Part shown: in pieces, positions 8,978 to 15,971 of the stretch
How the letters are laid out: the number at the start of each line of letters is the position of its first letter
How positions within the stretch are numbered: position 1 is the stretch's first letter
From: a virus
DNA length: 25,274 nt
Strand: one strand, 5' to 3'
Virus record (IMG/VR): IMGVR_UViG_3300037069_001212
Span: 1 to 25,274 of that record
The notes under the pieces: model-generated
Seen by the model: only the letters and a program-made list of their open reading frames with translations
The model's database searches: none
What the model was told of the DNA's origin: nothing
Translations under genes and position numbers: made by a program

Positions 8978-10802
8978 TCATTGCTCCTGGTTGGGCGGGC
9001 TGTGCCGCCATCATCTGGGCCTGTTGCTCTGCTATCGCAGCCTGCAATATATCATCGCAGTCCTGAGAGTACCGGTCTAGCAGGTTGTATATTTCTACCA
9101 CTTTCTTGTCAGGCTTGCCAGATTTATCGTTGAGCCCATTCGTCTGCAGCAACAAACGCTGCATCGCATTGTTGACGAATTTGCGCGCATACGCCGCATC
9201 TTGGGTCTTATCCGGGCCGAAATACTTTTGTTTCTCCATCATCACGTAGACCTGCTTTTTAACTAGCTGCTGCCCCGCTGTCTTGTCGCCGATTACGGCG
9301 TCAATGTCGGGAGCGCCGGCAAGGACAGTCCACAGCGCTTGCTTGTCGTCGTCAAATGCGCCGGCGTCGGCAAGGTCCTTGATGCCAAGGCGCTTACCGG
9401 CAGGTGTAGTCGGCAACAGGTTGGTGTTCTGCAGCTTGATGCGGAACCGCTCATCCTCCAGGTCGCAATCCTTGAAGTCGAGTGTATTAATGAAATCCTT
9501 TGCGGCGCCCATCGCCTCGTAGTTGCCGTGCTCCGCTACAATCTCGCGGGCAATTGCGATGATGTGACGATTGCCGTCAAGTATACCTCGGTCCCACGCC
9601 TTAGACGGCATGGCGTGTTTTTCATCGCTAAGCGCGGCGTATTCGCGCAGACCGGGGCGGCTGTCCATGCGGCTAGGCATGTCGGTGCCTGCCTGCAGTG
9701 GCGATACGCCGGCAAGCTGCCACATCTGATTGACTAACGCCTCCTCCTCGGCGACTAGCTCAGGGGCGACGCAGGGAGATAGGTCAGTCTGTGGCGGCTG
9801 CCCGGTGTAGCGCCATATCTGCACAGGGGAATTGGTCAGCTCCTCGGGATCTAGCTCACTACCAGCTGCCATAAACACACGGGGCAGACCATGGATGTGT
9901 AGGCCCTTTAGGTGCCGCGCCTTGAGCTTGTTTAGCTCGCTCTGTAGCGGCACGAGTTCTTCAGCAAGCCCGATGCCGTAGCCGCCCATGGGATTCTGGT
10001 TCCAGGTGAAGCGAACGAACGGGAAGTCTTTTCGAGTGTATTTGTCGGCACGTAACAGCACGTCGCCACATGCCAGCATGTAACGGCCACCCTCGCCGTC
10101 GTCGCTGTCTGGCAGATGCCACGCTTCCACCAGACGTACAATGTCGCGGGGAGTGCCGGGATACGGGTAGGGCGGCTGCTCGCGGGGAAGCTTCTCTATC
10201 TGGTCGGCGAAGTCGTTGTAATACGCCATTGCCTGGTGGCGTGCGATGTAGCGTATCTGCCAGAGGTCGCGCGGCGGCCCCGATACGCATTGCGCGGGGT
10301 CAAGGCGCATCTCGACGGGAAACACGCGCTCCGCAAATACCTTTTTGTCACGAGCGTAGAATTTTACCCAGCCGTCGCCGCAGCGGGCAGCATCCAGTAA
10401 GGCAATCTCGTTCTTTTCGTACAGCTTGAGACGGTAGACCTCCCCGAAACAGAAGCGATCGAGGTTCTGTGCCTTCATGCTGTCGTTGAAGTCGCCGTCG
10501 TCTACATCAAAGGTCGCCTTGCTCTCATTGGTGACGAATTTAGCGACGAGGGTGTCAACAATGCTCTTGAGCACGTTGCGGATTGCTAGCGGCATCGAAT
10601 TGAGTAGGGAACCACCGTAGGCGCTCATCGCTCGCAGGTCGCGGTTGATGTAAATAGACATAAGCTTAATCATGTCGTGGGTGCGACCAGCTTGCTCATT
10701 CTCAAGTGTAGTGACGGTGCCGTTTAGCGCCTTGACGGCAATCTGCGTCTCTTCTTCGCTGTCGGGATCAAACTCGAACCAGCATTTCTCGTCGGTTCTC
10801 AT
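8895..10802 (-). CDS. Portal protein
   Basis: The 635-residue protein lies between the terminase and scaffold genes. Portal-like signatures include LLNSMPLAIRNVLKSIVDTLVAKF near residues 65-90, DAARCGDGWVKFY, and the stretch GGYGIGLAEELVPLQSELNKL around residue 280, which corresponds to the helix that lines the portal crown or wing in large portals. The protein forms the dodecameric ring at one vertex through which DNA enters and leaves. Its C-terminus is a low-complexity Gln/Ala then Pro/Gly tail. Start: ATGA overlaps the stop of the preceding small gene, with GAGGA upstream. The length is similar to the 600-750 aa portals of podoviruses. The C-terminal tail is also read in another frame by the scaffold start. 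Confidence 0.88.
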   Translation of the reverse strand: MRTDEKCWFEFDPDSEEETQIAVKALNGTVTTLENEQAGRTHDMIKLMSIYINRDLRAMSAYGGSLLNSMPLAIRNVLKSIVDTLVAKFVTNESKATFDVDDGDFNDSMKAQNLDRFCFGEVYRLKLYEKNEIALLDAARCGDGWVKFYARDKKVFAERVFPVEMRLDPAQCVSGPPRDLWQIRYIARHQAMAYYNDFADQIEKLPREQPPYPYPGTPRDIVRLVEAWHLPDSDDGEGGRYMLACGDVLLRADKYTRKDFPFVRFTWNQNPMGGYGIGLAEELVPLQSELNKLKARHLKGLHIHGLPRVFMAAGSELDPEELTNSPVQIWRYTGQPPQTDLSPCVAPELVAEEEALVNQMWQLAGVSPLQAGTDMPSRMDSRPGLREYAALSDEKHAMPSKAWDRGILDGNRHIIAIAREIVAEHGNYEAMGAAKDFINTLDFKDCDLEDERFRIKLQNTNLLPTTPAGKRLGIKDLADAGAFDDDKQALWTVLAGAPDIDAVIGDKTAGQQLVKKQVYVMMEKQKYFGPDKTQDAAYARKFVNNAMQRLLLQTNGLNDKSGKPDKKVVEIYNLLDRYSQDCDDILQAAIAEQQAQMMAAQPAQPGAMNGPGGPAPSPGIDPNAGAGAGPPAGIV

Positions 10803-11152
10803 GATTCCTCATCGAGCATTAGTTGAGGGGGCGGCTGCTGCTGGAACCAATCGTTGAGGTCGAGCTGTTTCGGCTGCTGCTTACGTAAGGCCCAATCGGC
10901 CACGACTGGCTCGATGGGGATGCCGTCGATTACCTCGTCGGTTTCCTCGACGTCGGCATCCTCGCGCTTGACGCCGTTGAATTCTACCTGGATGCCGTCA
11001 AATACAATCCGTGTGGCACCCATATCACGCATGGTCGAGATAAAATGTCGAATGCGTGTCAGAGAGCGCCTGCCCTCCCCATTCCCCTCGCTGTCGCCGG
11101 GAAGCGAGTGCACGCTCGACCGCTTCTTGCTCTTGCTGTCGGTACCATTCAT
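10799..11152 (-). CDS. 117-aa small protein between terminase and portal
   Basis: The first 40 residues are basic and Ser-rich (SKSKKRSS), then SLTRIRHFISTMRDMG, then a compact ATRIVFDGIQVEFNG that looks like a beta hairpin, then an acidic segment (REDADVEETDEVIDG) and a Gln-rich tail. Small phage proteins with a 'helix + xRVxxDGVxVEF' core are common next to terminases; the family is not named here. The chosen ATG has AGAGGGA upstream and overlaps the terminase end by 128 nt. A later start (MRDMG, near 11032) would nearly remove that overlap, so the start is uncertain. The end overlaps the portal start (ATGA). The function is unknown; it may help packaging. Confidence 0.65.
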   Translation of the reverse strand: MNGTDSKSKKRSSVHSLPGDSEGNGEGRRSLTRIRHFISTMRDMGATRIVFDGIQVEFNGVKREDADVEETDEVIDGIPIEPVVADWALRKQQPKQLDLNDWFQQQPPPQLMLDEES

Positions 11153-12548
11153 CGCTTCCCTCTTTCGGTTTCTCCGCCATCCGCTTGGCAGCGTAGTGCT
11201 TGCTGGCACGCCAGGCATACAGCGCGGCGTCGCCTAAGTCACTGTGCGATAATAACACCCTTTTGTCAGAAACTCGAAACCTTCGGGTCATTTTCCGCCA
11301 TTCCATGGCAGTATCCGACGCTCTGTTGGCACGAATGCGCCCCAGCATGAAATCACTGTTCATCTGGGCGATGTTGCCTAGCTTGTTGCCCGATTTGTCT
11401 GCCGGCTGGAATGGCAGGTTGTGGCGTGTCTGCAGGTCGGTCACGATGCCGCGCCCGTAACCGCCCGTATCCGCCACCATCTGCGTAAATGCGCCGTAGG
11501 TCTTGATGAGGTCTTTCGTGTGGTTGGCGATGTCATCAATGCTCATGCGTGCTTTGTGATGTTCATGCACGAGGTATATTTCTAGGCATGTCATGGCAAA
11601 GGCAAACACAATGAAGGCATTCTCGTCGCGCTCGCCGAGGTCAAGGCCCAACACAAAGTGCCACTTGTGGGCAGATGACAGGTCGTGTATCGAATTGCCG
11701 TGCCAGCCGTTGCGGTTGTCATCGTAGAAATATACGCGCTCTGTCTCGTCCGTACACCATTCCGCCAGCTGCTCGCGGCGGAATTTGGGAGAATCGCGGT
11801 TCAGACCGAACGGGAAATATTCCCGCCGCTCGATCATGTCGAGGTCGCGTGCCTCTGGAGGCAGGAAACTGTTATCGCTTTTAATCCAACAGTGGACGCT
11901 CCACCCCTCGGGCTTTTTGACCGTCACGGTGTAGAACATGCCGTCAAGTACACTGCCAGGCGTCCCGCCGAGGATGAGCACGCCATCGTAATCCTCAAGA
12001 CCAGGCATTGCGGCCTCAATCATCAATTCTTCAAAGTGAGGGCCGAAATCCTTGCACTCGTCGAGGAACACGGCACTCCAGGCATTTCCACGTAGGCGAG
12101 CGGCGGAATCCTTGTTCTTGGCGCCGAACACGTAAATATGCGTGCCGTTGGGCGCCACGACGCAGTTATCGGCAATCTTGAATTCAAGGCCCAGCTGCAA
12201 TGCTTCATTCATTTTGCGCAAGGGGCGCCAGAAAAGGCGCTGTGCGTGCTCTTTAGAGCTGGGCACTACGTAGGCAATGTCGGAGCCTGGGTGCTGGCGC
12301 GACACAATGAGTGCCACGAACATCAACGTGGTCGTCTTGCCTGTACGGCGTGGGCAGAGCAGAGCTTTACGTTTGCAGGGATCGAGTAGGAATGCCTGCT
12401 GTTTTTTGTGGCACTTGTCTAGAAAGAATTTCCATTCAGCGCCCGTTAAGGGATCGGGGCGCTTATCAAATAAGACCGTATCGCGCTGGGTCTTGCGCTT
12501 GGCCAACTCCGCAAGGGCTGCCTTGCGGGCTATCGCATTCGGCGTCAT
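11025..12548 (-). CDS. terL: Terminase large subunit
   Basis: This is the ATP-driven motor and nuclease that packages DNA into the procapsid through the portal. Of 507 residues, the ATPase is N-terminal: Walker A CPRRTGKTT at 65-73, Walker B SAVFLDECKDF at 158-168 and the coupling motif GGTPGS at 194-199. The C-terminal RNase H-like nuclease shows its three acidic positions: D303 in VLGLDLGERDENAF, D360 in MVADTGGYG, and D437/D440 in SHSDLGDAALYAWR. The C-terminal tail is Gln/Glu/Arg-rich. The start overlaps the upstream stop as ATGA. All key catalytic residues are present and the length is normal for the family. Confidence 0.95.
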   Translation of the reverse strand: MTPNAIARKAALAELAKRKTQRDTVLFDKRPDPLTGAEWKFFLDKCHKKQQAFLLDPCKRKALLCPRRTGKTTTLMFVALIVSRQHPGSDIAYVVPSSKEHAQRLFWRPLRKMNEALQLGLEFKIADNCVVAPNGTHIYVFGAKNKDSAARLRGNAWSAVFLDECKDFGPHFEELMIEAAMPGLEDYDGVLILGGTPGSVLDGMFYTVTVKKPEGWSVHCWIKSDNSFLPPEARDLDMIERREYFPFGLNRDSPKFRREQLAEWCTDETERVYFYDDNRNGWHGNSIHDLSSAHKWHFVLGLDLGERDENAFIVFAFAMTCLEIYLVHEHHKARMSIDDIANHTKDLIKTYGAFTQMVADTGGYGRGIVTDLQTRHNLPFQPADKSGNKLGNIAQMNSDFMLGRIRANRASDTAMEWRKMTRRFRVSDKRVLLSHSDLGDAALYAWRASKHYAAKRMAEKPKEGSDEWYRQQEQEAVERALASRRQRGEWGGQALSDTHSTFYLDHA

Positions 12549-13036
12549 TTGGCGTCAAGCAGCCAGGGATTGAAACGCAAACGCACCACCTTGCGAATGT
12601 CCTTGAGGTAGTAGTTCCAGTGGGTCGCAACAATGATGCGGTCGCGGTACCACCCGTGCGCTTTGAGCATCTCGGTTGCTATACCCTGTCGGCGGAATGG
12701 ATTCTTCACAAACGTGTAATGCACCACAAGCGGTACATGGTCGTCTGAGGGCGTCTCTGCCACGCAATAACCGTAAATGTACCACGGTTTTTCGCGGTCA
12801 CAAGCAATTACCACGCGGGCAGTCTGGCTCACCTTCATAATCCGCCGCTGCACGCCCTCGAAGTAATCGTCGTTGGTGGCATCACGAAATACACCGCGCA
12901 TCGACACGAGCCACGAGTTTAAAATAAACTTGGCGTCGTCTAGCTCATAAGGGCGCAGCGTGACGTGAGCCACGCCCGGCGCCTCGGTCGGCAACGGGCC
13001 GGTCGGCGACGGCAGGTGGTCGCGAATGTCGGTCAT
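12545..13036 (-). CDS. GNAT-fold acetyltransferase-like protein in the terminase operon
   Basis: The 163-residue protein has the acetyl-CoA pyrophosphate loop of GNAT proteins, NPFRRQGIATEML (residues about 112-124), after a strand VPLVVHYTFV. The end, ATHWNYYLKDIRKV then FNPWLLDAK, is a phage-type ending rather than that of a metabolic GNAT. It occupies the place where a small terminase subunit would usually sit, coupled to the large terminase by an ATGA overlap. Its substrate is unknown. Mu Mom, a DNA modifier, also has a GNAT-like fold, so DNA or protein modification during packaging is one possibility. The start is uncertain: in-frame ATGs lie 13 and 15 codons upstream, none with a strong ribosome site; I chose the one with GAGG about 10 nt before it. 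Confidence 0.75.
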   Translation of the reverse strand: MTDIRDHLPSPTGPLPTEAPGVAHVTLRPYELDDAKFILNSWLVSMRGVFRDATNDDYFEGVQRRIMKVSQTARVVIACDREKPWYIYGYCVAETPSDDHVPLVVHYTFVKNPFRRQGIATEMLKAHGWYRDRIIVATHWNYYLKDIRKVVRLRFNPWLLDAK

Positions 13037-13106
13037 TTGCAGGGAGCCTCTCTGACTGGCAAATATATTTGCCATGGCCACGCCAGTCAGGCATAGTTTA
13101 CGCTTA

Positions 13107-13140
13107 AACGGGTGTATTTTCCAACACAGGAGCGGCGAAT
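13107..13140 (+). promoter_or_regulatory. Promoter-like box and ribosome site resembling the island leaders
   Basis: The segment holds AACGGGTGTATTTT followed by CCAACACAGGAG, which resembles the ACGGGTATATT box and ACACAGGAG ribosome site found before the plus-strand genes at 15972-17651. There is no hairpin between them here. It ends at a GTG codon. Promoter activity is inferred from resemblance only. Confidence 0.35.
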
Positions 13141-13536
13141 GTGGGTCACAGGTCTATTAGGGTTGCACGAGCGTATTTGGTTGAGTTACAAATTTGCAAT
13201 GCAGTGGCGCAGGGTGCGCATCAACTGCAACAGACGGAGAAAGGGCGACGCATGTTATGGGGTGTGACGGAAAGAAACATCAATTCGGGATGTACGCGCG
13301 AACCTGCAACTGCCAGCAGGTCACAGTGCCAGAAGCCCGCTGGAATGACCCACGCAAACAGATCGCCTACACGCGGTGCAAAACTAGGCCGGATTTACAT
13401 GATCCTGAGCGTCGATCCAATTTCGGGTTCGGAGACGCCAACGGGAATCATAACGCGGACACAACTCGAAGCGCGGAAGAAATTGAGTGAAGGGCAGCGT
13501 ATCGTGGTATTTGAGCGCCACAATACGCTGCCATAA
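13141..13536 (+). CDS. Possible small plus-strand gene, start uncertain (131 aa or shorter)
   Basis: A GTG start is preceded by ACACAGGAG at 9 nt. Two later Met codons are alternatives: one at 13252 with AAGGG at 6 nt, and one at 13399 giving MILSVDPISGSETPTG... of 45 residues. Only the last 45-50 codons have the GC-rich third positions seen in sure genes here; the first half looks less coding-like than an overlapping frame. The C-terminal part (TPTGIITRTQLEARKKLSEGQRIVVF) looks like a genuine folded small protein. It ends 3 nt from the convergent neighbour. It could be two overlapping genes or one gene with a frameshift. The function is unknown. Confidence 0.4.
   Translation: MGHRSIRVARAYLVELQICNAVAQGAHQLQQTEKGRRMLWGVTERNINSGCTREPATASRSQCQKPAGMTHANRSPTRGAKLGRIYMILSVDPISGSETPTGIITRTQLEARKKLSEGQRIVVFERHNTLP
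13257..13490 (+). CDS. Possible overlapping 77-aa Cys-containing ORF
   Basis: This frame begins MGCDGKKHQFGMYARTCNC and continues QQVTVPEARWNDPRKQIAYTRC. Over its first 40 codons third positions are mostly G or C, unlike the other frame over the same bases. After about residue 45 its composition degrades where the other frame becomes coding-like. The four cysteines (C3, C17, C19, C41) could bind metal, but this is speculative. A GGAGAAAGGG lies upstream of its ATG at 11 nt or more. It is either a real overlapping gene or the 5' part of a single frame-shifted gene. Confidence 0.35.
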   Translation: MGCDGKKHQFGMYARTCNCQQVTVPEARWNDPRKQIAYTRCKTRPDLHDPERRSNFGFGDANGNHNADTTRSAEEIE

Positions 13537-13539
13537 ACT

Positions 13540-13929
13540 CTAGACTGCCGGAGGTACGTCCGCGGGTGCAGGGGTCGCAGGCGCAGGGTCCACGGGAGCA
13601 GGGGTCGCAGGAGGCACGTCTGCTGGCGGTGCGTCAACGGGAGCTGGGTCAGCCGGGGGCGAACCACCCTCGTCAGGGAACAGGTCAGTGACCTTCTTCT
13701 TGAGGGCGTCCATCGCCACCTTCAAGCCGTCAAGACCGCCGCCGAGGTCCGTAACCTGCTTCTTCAGCGCGGAGAAATCGGAGCCATCGCCCACGTTAAT
13801 ATCCTTCAGCTTCTTCTCGGCTGCGAGGAAGCGGTTGGCAACTGCCTGGTGTGCACGAACCAACTCGTACACGTTGGTCTGAAATACACCTTTGTCTTGA
13901 AACAGGATCGGGTCCATGGGCTCTGCCAT
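13540..13929 (-). CDS. 129-aa coiled-coil protein with Pro/Ala-rich tail
   Basis: Residues about 15-85 are predicted helical with heptad-like Leu/Val spacing (VANRFLAAEKKLKDI, LDGLKVAMDALKKKV), so an oligomer is likely. From about residue 88 a Pro/Ala/Asp tail repeats PAPVD/APADV-type units (DAPPADVPPATPAP), like the linkers of phage virion or surface-exposed proteins. The ATG follows the stop of the upstream gene directly (TAAATG), and GGAG lies 9 nt before. It is the last gene of a three-gene unit and stops 3 nt from the convergent plus-strand locus. The function is unknown; a small virion decoration or structural protein fits the composition. Confidence 0.75.
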   Translation of the reverse strand: MAEPMDPILFQDKGVFQTNVYELVRAHQAVANRFLAAEKKLKDINVGDGSDFSALKKQVTDLGGGLDGLKVAMDALKKKVTDLFPDEGGSPPADPAPVDAPPADVPPATPAPVDPAPATPAPADVPPAV

Positions 13930-14253
13930 TTAATCATCTCCGGGGTAAGGCAGCGGTTCGCTGCTTTTAACGTAGGTTTCGGGATTCACGATAATACGCA
14001 CCATGCGAGCGCCCGCAATAGTCGAAATGTGCGGAATGTAAATCGCTGCCTTGTCGCGGGCAAATACACGCGGCACATCGTGCAAGTGTTCGCCGTTGGA
14101 GAAGCGATACTCAAGCAACGGGTCTGAATCGTTGATATAGCGCGTGTTTTGCCCTGGTGTGCTCTGGCGCCCCTGGCCATCCTCGGCGACGATAACGCCA
14201 TTCTTCCAGTCGAATCCCAGCTTGTTTAACTCGATGCGAACGGTACTCGGCAT
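13930..14253 (-). CDS. 107-aa hypothetical protein, tandem paralogue B
   Basis: It begins MPSTVRIELNKLGF and contains INDSDPLLEYRFSNGEHL. The upstream gene has MPTTLRTELTKAGF and ITSTDPILDRKFQNGAEW at matching positions, so the two are diverged copies. After that block a beta-rich part follows (AAIYIPHISTIAGARMVRIIV). The copy is 13 residues shorter, with a shorter insert between the two motifs. It starts one base after the stop of the other copy (TGAGATG), so they are co-translated. The function is unknown; virion or host-takeover roles are both possible. Confidence 0.75.
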   Translation of the reverse strand: MPSTVRIELNKLGFDWKNGVIVAEDGQGRQSTPGQNTRYINDSDPLLEYRFSNGEHLHDVPRVFARDKAAIYIPHISTIAGARMVRIIVNPETYVKSSEPLPYPGDD

Positions 14254-14254
14254 C

Positions 14255-14617
14255 TCAAGTCACGCGCTTGGGATTGAAGCGATTTTCCTCAACTGCAGGG
14301 ACGTTTGTCGTCGATGTGATCTGCGCGGCAGTCAGAGGCACTTTTATGAAACGACCGCCACTCGTGGGAATGTTCACGAGCAAATAGACGTAATTGGCGT
14401 CATACGCGGTCATGCGGCGAAAGCCGGACCACTCCGCGCCGTTCTGGAATTTGCGATCGAGGATCGGATCGGTACTCGTGATCGCGTGGCTGCCGTTGTG
14501 CTGATTGTGGTCGCGAGTCTGAGCGCGTGGCGTGTAGTCCTGAACGATCATCGTCGTCCCGGTACCGCCTGGCACAAAGCCCGCTTTGGTCAACTCGGTT
14601 CTGAGGGTTGTTGGCAT
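14255..14617 (-). CDS. 120-aa hypothetical protein, tandem paralogue A
   Basis: This is the first gene of the three-gene minus-strand unit. The N-terminal helix MPTTLRTELTKAGF is followed by a Gly/Thr loop, an Arg/His/Asn-rich stretch (RAQTRDHNQHNGSH), the shared STDPILDRKFQNG motif and a beta-rich half (NYVYLLVNIPTSGGRFIKVPL). It shares roughly 9 of the first 14 residues with the next gene. No strong ribosome site precedes the ATG. Its promoter should lie in the 120-bp divergent gap, which contains an inverted repeat. No known family was recognised. Confidence 0.7.
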   Translation of the reverse strand: MPTTLRTELTKAGFVPGGTGTTMIVQDYTPRAQTRDHNQHNGSHAITSTDPILDRKFQNGAEWSGFRRMTAYDANYVYLLVNIPTSGGRFIKVPLTAAQITSTTNVPAVEENRFNPKRVT

Positions 14618-14673
14618 AGAGCTAGCTTAGGGCGATGCGTGGGCTCTGTGCAAGGAAAAAGACGAAAAATCGC

Positions 14674-14716
14674 TTGCATCTCGGGGAGGCTTGAAATACA
14701 GCCGAACAAGATGCAA
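14674..14716. promoter_or_regulatory. Inverted repeat in divergent promoter gap (possible operator)
   Basis: TTGCATCT and AGATGCAA form 8-bp perfect inverted arms whose starts are 35 bp apart. They lie between the divergent genes starting at 14617 (minus) and 14737 (plus). A dimeric repressor or activator could bind here. No cognate regulator was identified. Confidence 0.35.
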
Positions 14717-14736
14717 TACACCCAAGGGAGGGCAAC

Positions 14737-14970
14737 ATGAGCAAGAAAAAACTGGGAGCCGAGGATTTTTCGCCAGCCAAGGTCGATGTGCCGGCACCGC
14801 CACGCAAACAGCCAACGTGGACGCTCGCCGAGAACGCCGCGTTAAACGATCTGTTGGTAGCCGGACTGCAGCTTGTGTCTGACATGCTGGCAGATCCCGA
14901 CGCCCCCCGCGAAAGAATCCTCACCGTCTGTGACATGTGCCTCAAATACGCCAAGGTGCGCCTCAAATGA
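14737..14970 (+). CDS. 77-aa hypothetical protein
   Basis: A strong ribosome site (AAGGGAGGG) lies 4 nt before the ATG. The first 30 residues are basic and Pro-rich (SKKKLGAEDFSPAK, PAPPRKQPTW). The rest is helical: NAALNDLLVAGLQLVSDMLADPDAPRER and LTVCDMCLKYAKVRLK. A CxxC occurs within DMCLKYAK's neighbourhood only as a single pair (VCDMC). The stop overlaps the next start as ATGA, making a two-gene plus-strand unit. The function is unknown. Confidence 0.75.
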   Translation: MSKKKLGAEDFSPAKVDVPAPPRKQPTWTLAENAALNDLLVAGLQLVSDMLADPDAPRERILTVCDMCLKYAKVRLK

Positions 14971-15221
14971 ACCTCAACGGCACCATGGTACAAGCTGTAT
15001 TTCGAGCCATCGGAGAGGCAGCAGAGCGCGCCACAAAACACGAAGCAAACACGCGGGCAGCTACACACATCCGATACGCCCTCGTGCGCTACGCAGCCCA
15101 ACACATCTACCTCATCAACGACACCGCAGAGGCACGTAGCAGGGACGTAGCGAAGTTTTGCCAGGAAATGCGCAATCTGCTGCGCAAACTGCCTGACGGG
15201 CTGCCACCAGAGGAGCCTTAG
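14967..15221 (+). CDS. 84-aa helical hypothetical protein
   Basis: The start MNLNGTMVQ is fixed by the ATGA overlap with the previous stop. The protein is almost wholly helical and rich in Ala, Arg and Glu (FRAIGEAAERATKHEANTR, YALVRYAAQHIYLIN, KFCQEMRNLLRKLP). It ends in a short Pro-rich tail (DGLPPEEP). The transcript runs into the hairpin-rich gap that follows. No family was recognised. Confidence 0.7.
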   Translation: MNLNGTMVQAVFRAIGEAAERATKHEANTRAATHIRYALVRYAAQHIYLINDTAEARSRDVAKFCQEMRNLLRKLPDGLPPEEP

Positions 15222-15540
15222 CGGGCTCGACAATGGAAAAATGTGGACTGTAGATTTGAAGGGTACCCGAACGTTGTTCGGGGGCCCCCGCCTCGCGCAG
15301 GGGGAAACCGGTCGAATTAATAAGTATTCAAGGTAAACAAGGATGTCATGTGTTGATAAGTATGGAAGGATTACAGAGTATCCACGTATTAAATAATGTT
15401 ATGAGAATCCATGACTAGGACCCCCCTCGGTTGAGGCTGTCTGACTAGTGGTCAGACGGCTACCTGCAACAGACTGCACACTAGAGCCTGTACGGCACAG
15501 TCTGGCCCCCCTCAATGATCCCCCCTTACTGCTGTGCCTG
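15222..15540. other. Gene-free region with several hairpins and C6 tracts
   Basis: No credible reading frame was found. It holds CCCGAAC/GTTCGGG with a 3-nt loop (15266-15282), a GGGGGCCCCC palindrome (15280-15289) whose C5 can also pair with G5 at 15300-15304, CCTC/GAGG (15425-15436), a 10-bp stem with one G-T pair, GCTGTCTGAC/GTCAGACGGC (15436-15460), and CAGACTG/CAGTCTG arms (15470-15504). Three C6 tracts start at 15421, 15506 and 15520. No T run follows any hairpin, so simple intrinsic terminators are unlikely. It may encode a structured RNA, a bidirectional transcription end or a packaging site. Confidence 0.5.
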
Positions 15541-15855
15541 CTAGCAGAGTGCCTTTAACTCGTCTTCAGAAAGCCTGGTAAGATCGTATTTCGCGTGTTC
15601 CCTGTCTGTCACAGTATCTACCATTTGGAAGGTCTTCACGATCTTTAGTAGGACATCCGCATCTTCCCTGCTAAGCACACTAACCGCAGATCTTTCCTTC
15701 AAAAGTGCCACCTGATTACTCACTATTCCACGTAAATCGTCTATTGTGCGGGCAGTCGTTTTACTCGTCACTCCCTGCAAATACACTTTAGCTGGCGAAG
15801 GCCGCGATACCCCGGATTCCATCAAAAATCGCCTCGGTTGCTCTTTTTCCGCCAT
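15541..15855 (-). CDS. 104-aa helical protein, weak candidate small terminase subunit
   Basis: A lone minus-strand gene with a basic, proline-containing N-terminus (EKEQPRRFLMESGVSRPSPAK) and then three helical blocks: ARTIDDLRGIVSNQVALLKE, LSREDADVLLKIVKTFQMV and a C-terminal DLTRLSEDELKAL. Endings of the type 'DLxxLSxEEL' after a 'SREExxxLxxxxxTL' helix occur in several small terminase subunits, from memory and not searched. No small terminase is visible beside the large subunit, which makes this candidate worth testing. An antirepressor or regulator is equally possible. The ribosome site is weak (AGG at 9 nt). It is read away from the plus-strand island. Confidence 0.65.
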   Translation of the reverse strand: MAEKEQPRRFLMESGVSRPSPAKVYLQGVTSKTTARTIDDLRGIVSNQVALLKERSAVSVLSREDADVLLKIVKTFQMVDTVTDREHAKYDLTRLSEDELKALC

Positions 15856-15896
15856 ACATCGAGCCTACAAAAAAAGTGACCATCGACGCAAATATA

Positions 15897-15971
15897 TTAA
15901 CCCGTCGAGGCACGTCACGGGTATATCTAAGGGCGAGGCACACAGCCCGTCAAGTTACCAAGGAGTTTGCA
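15897..15971 (+). promoter_or_regulatory. Promoter-like box and hairpin leader A
   Basis: TTAACC and TATATC are separated by 19 bp, and the spacer ends in ACGTCACGGG. A small hairpin follows, GGC-ACACA-GCC (15937-15947), then AGTTACC and AAGGAG just before the ATG. Start of transcription is expected just before the hairpin. The layout matches leaders B and D closely. Function is inferred from repetition. Confidence 0.65.

Noticed and set aside
14622-15233. 203-aa minus-strand reading frame
   Set aside because: It is antisense to two well-supported plus-strand genes with strong ribosome site and ATGA coupling; Cys/Ser-rich composition is typical of a shadow.
15266-15304. Intrinsic terminators
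   Set aside because: Hairpins are stable but none is followed by a T run in either direction.
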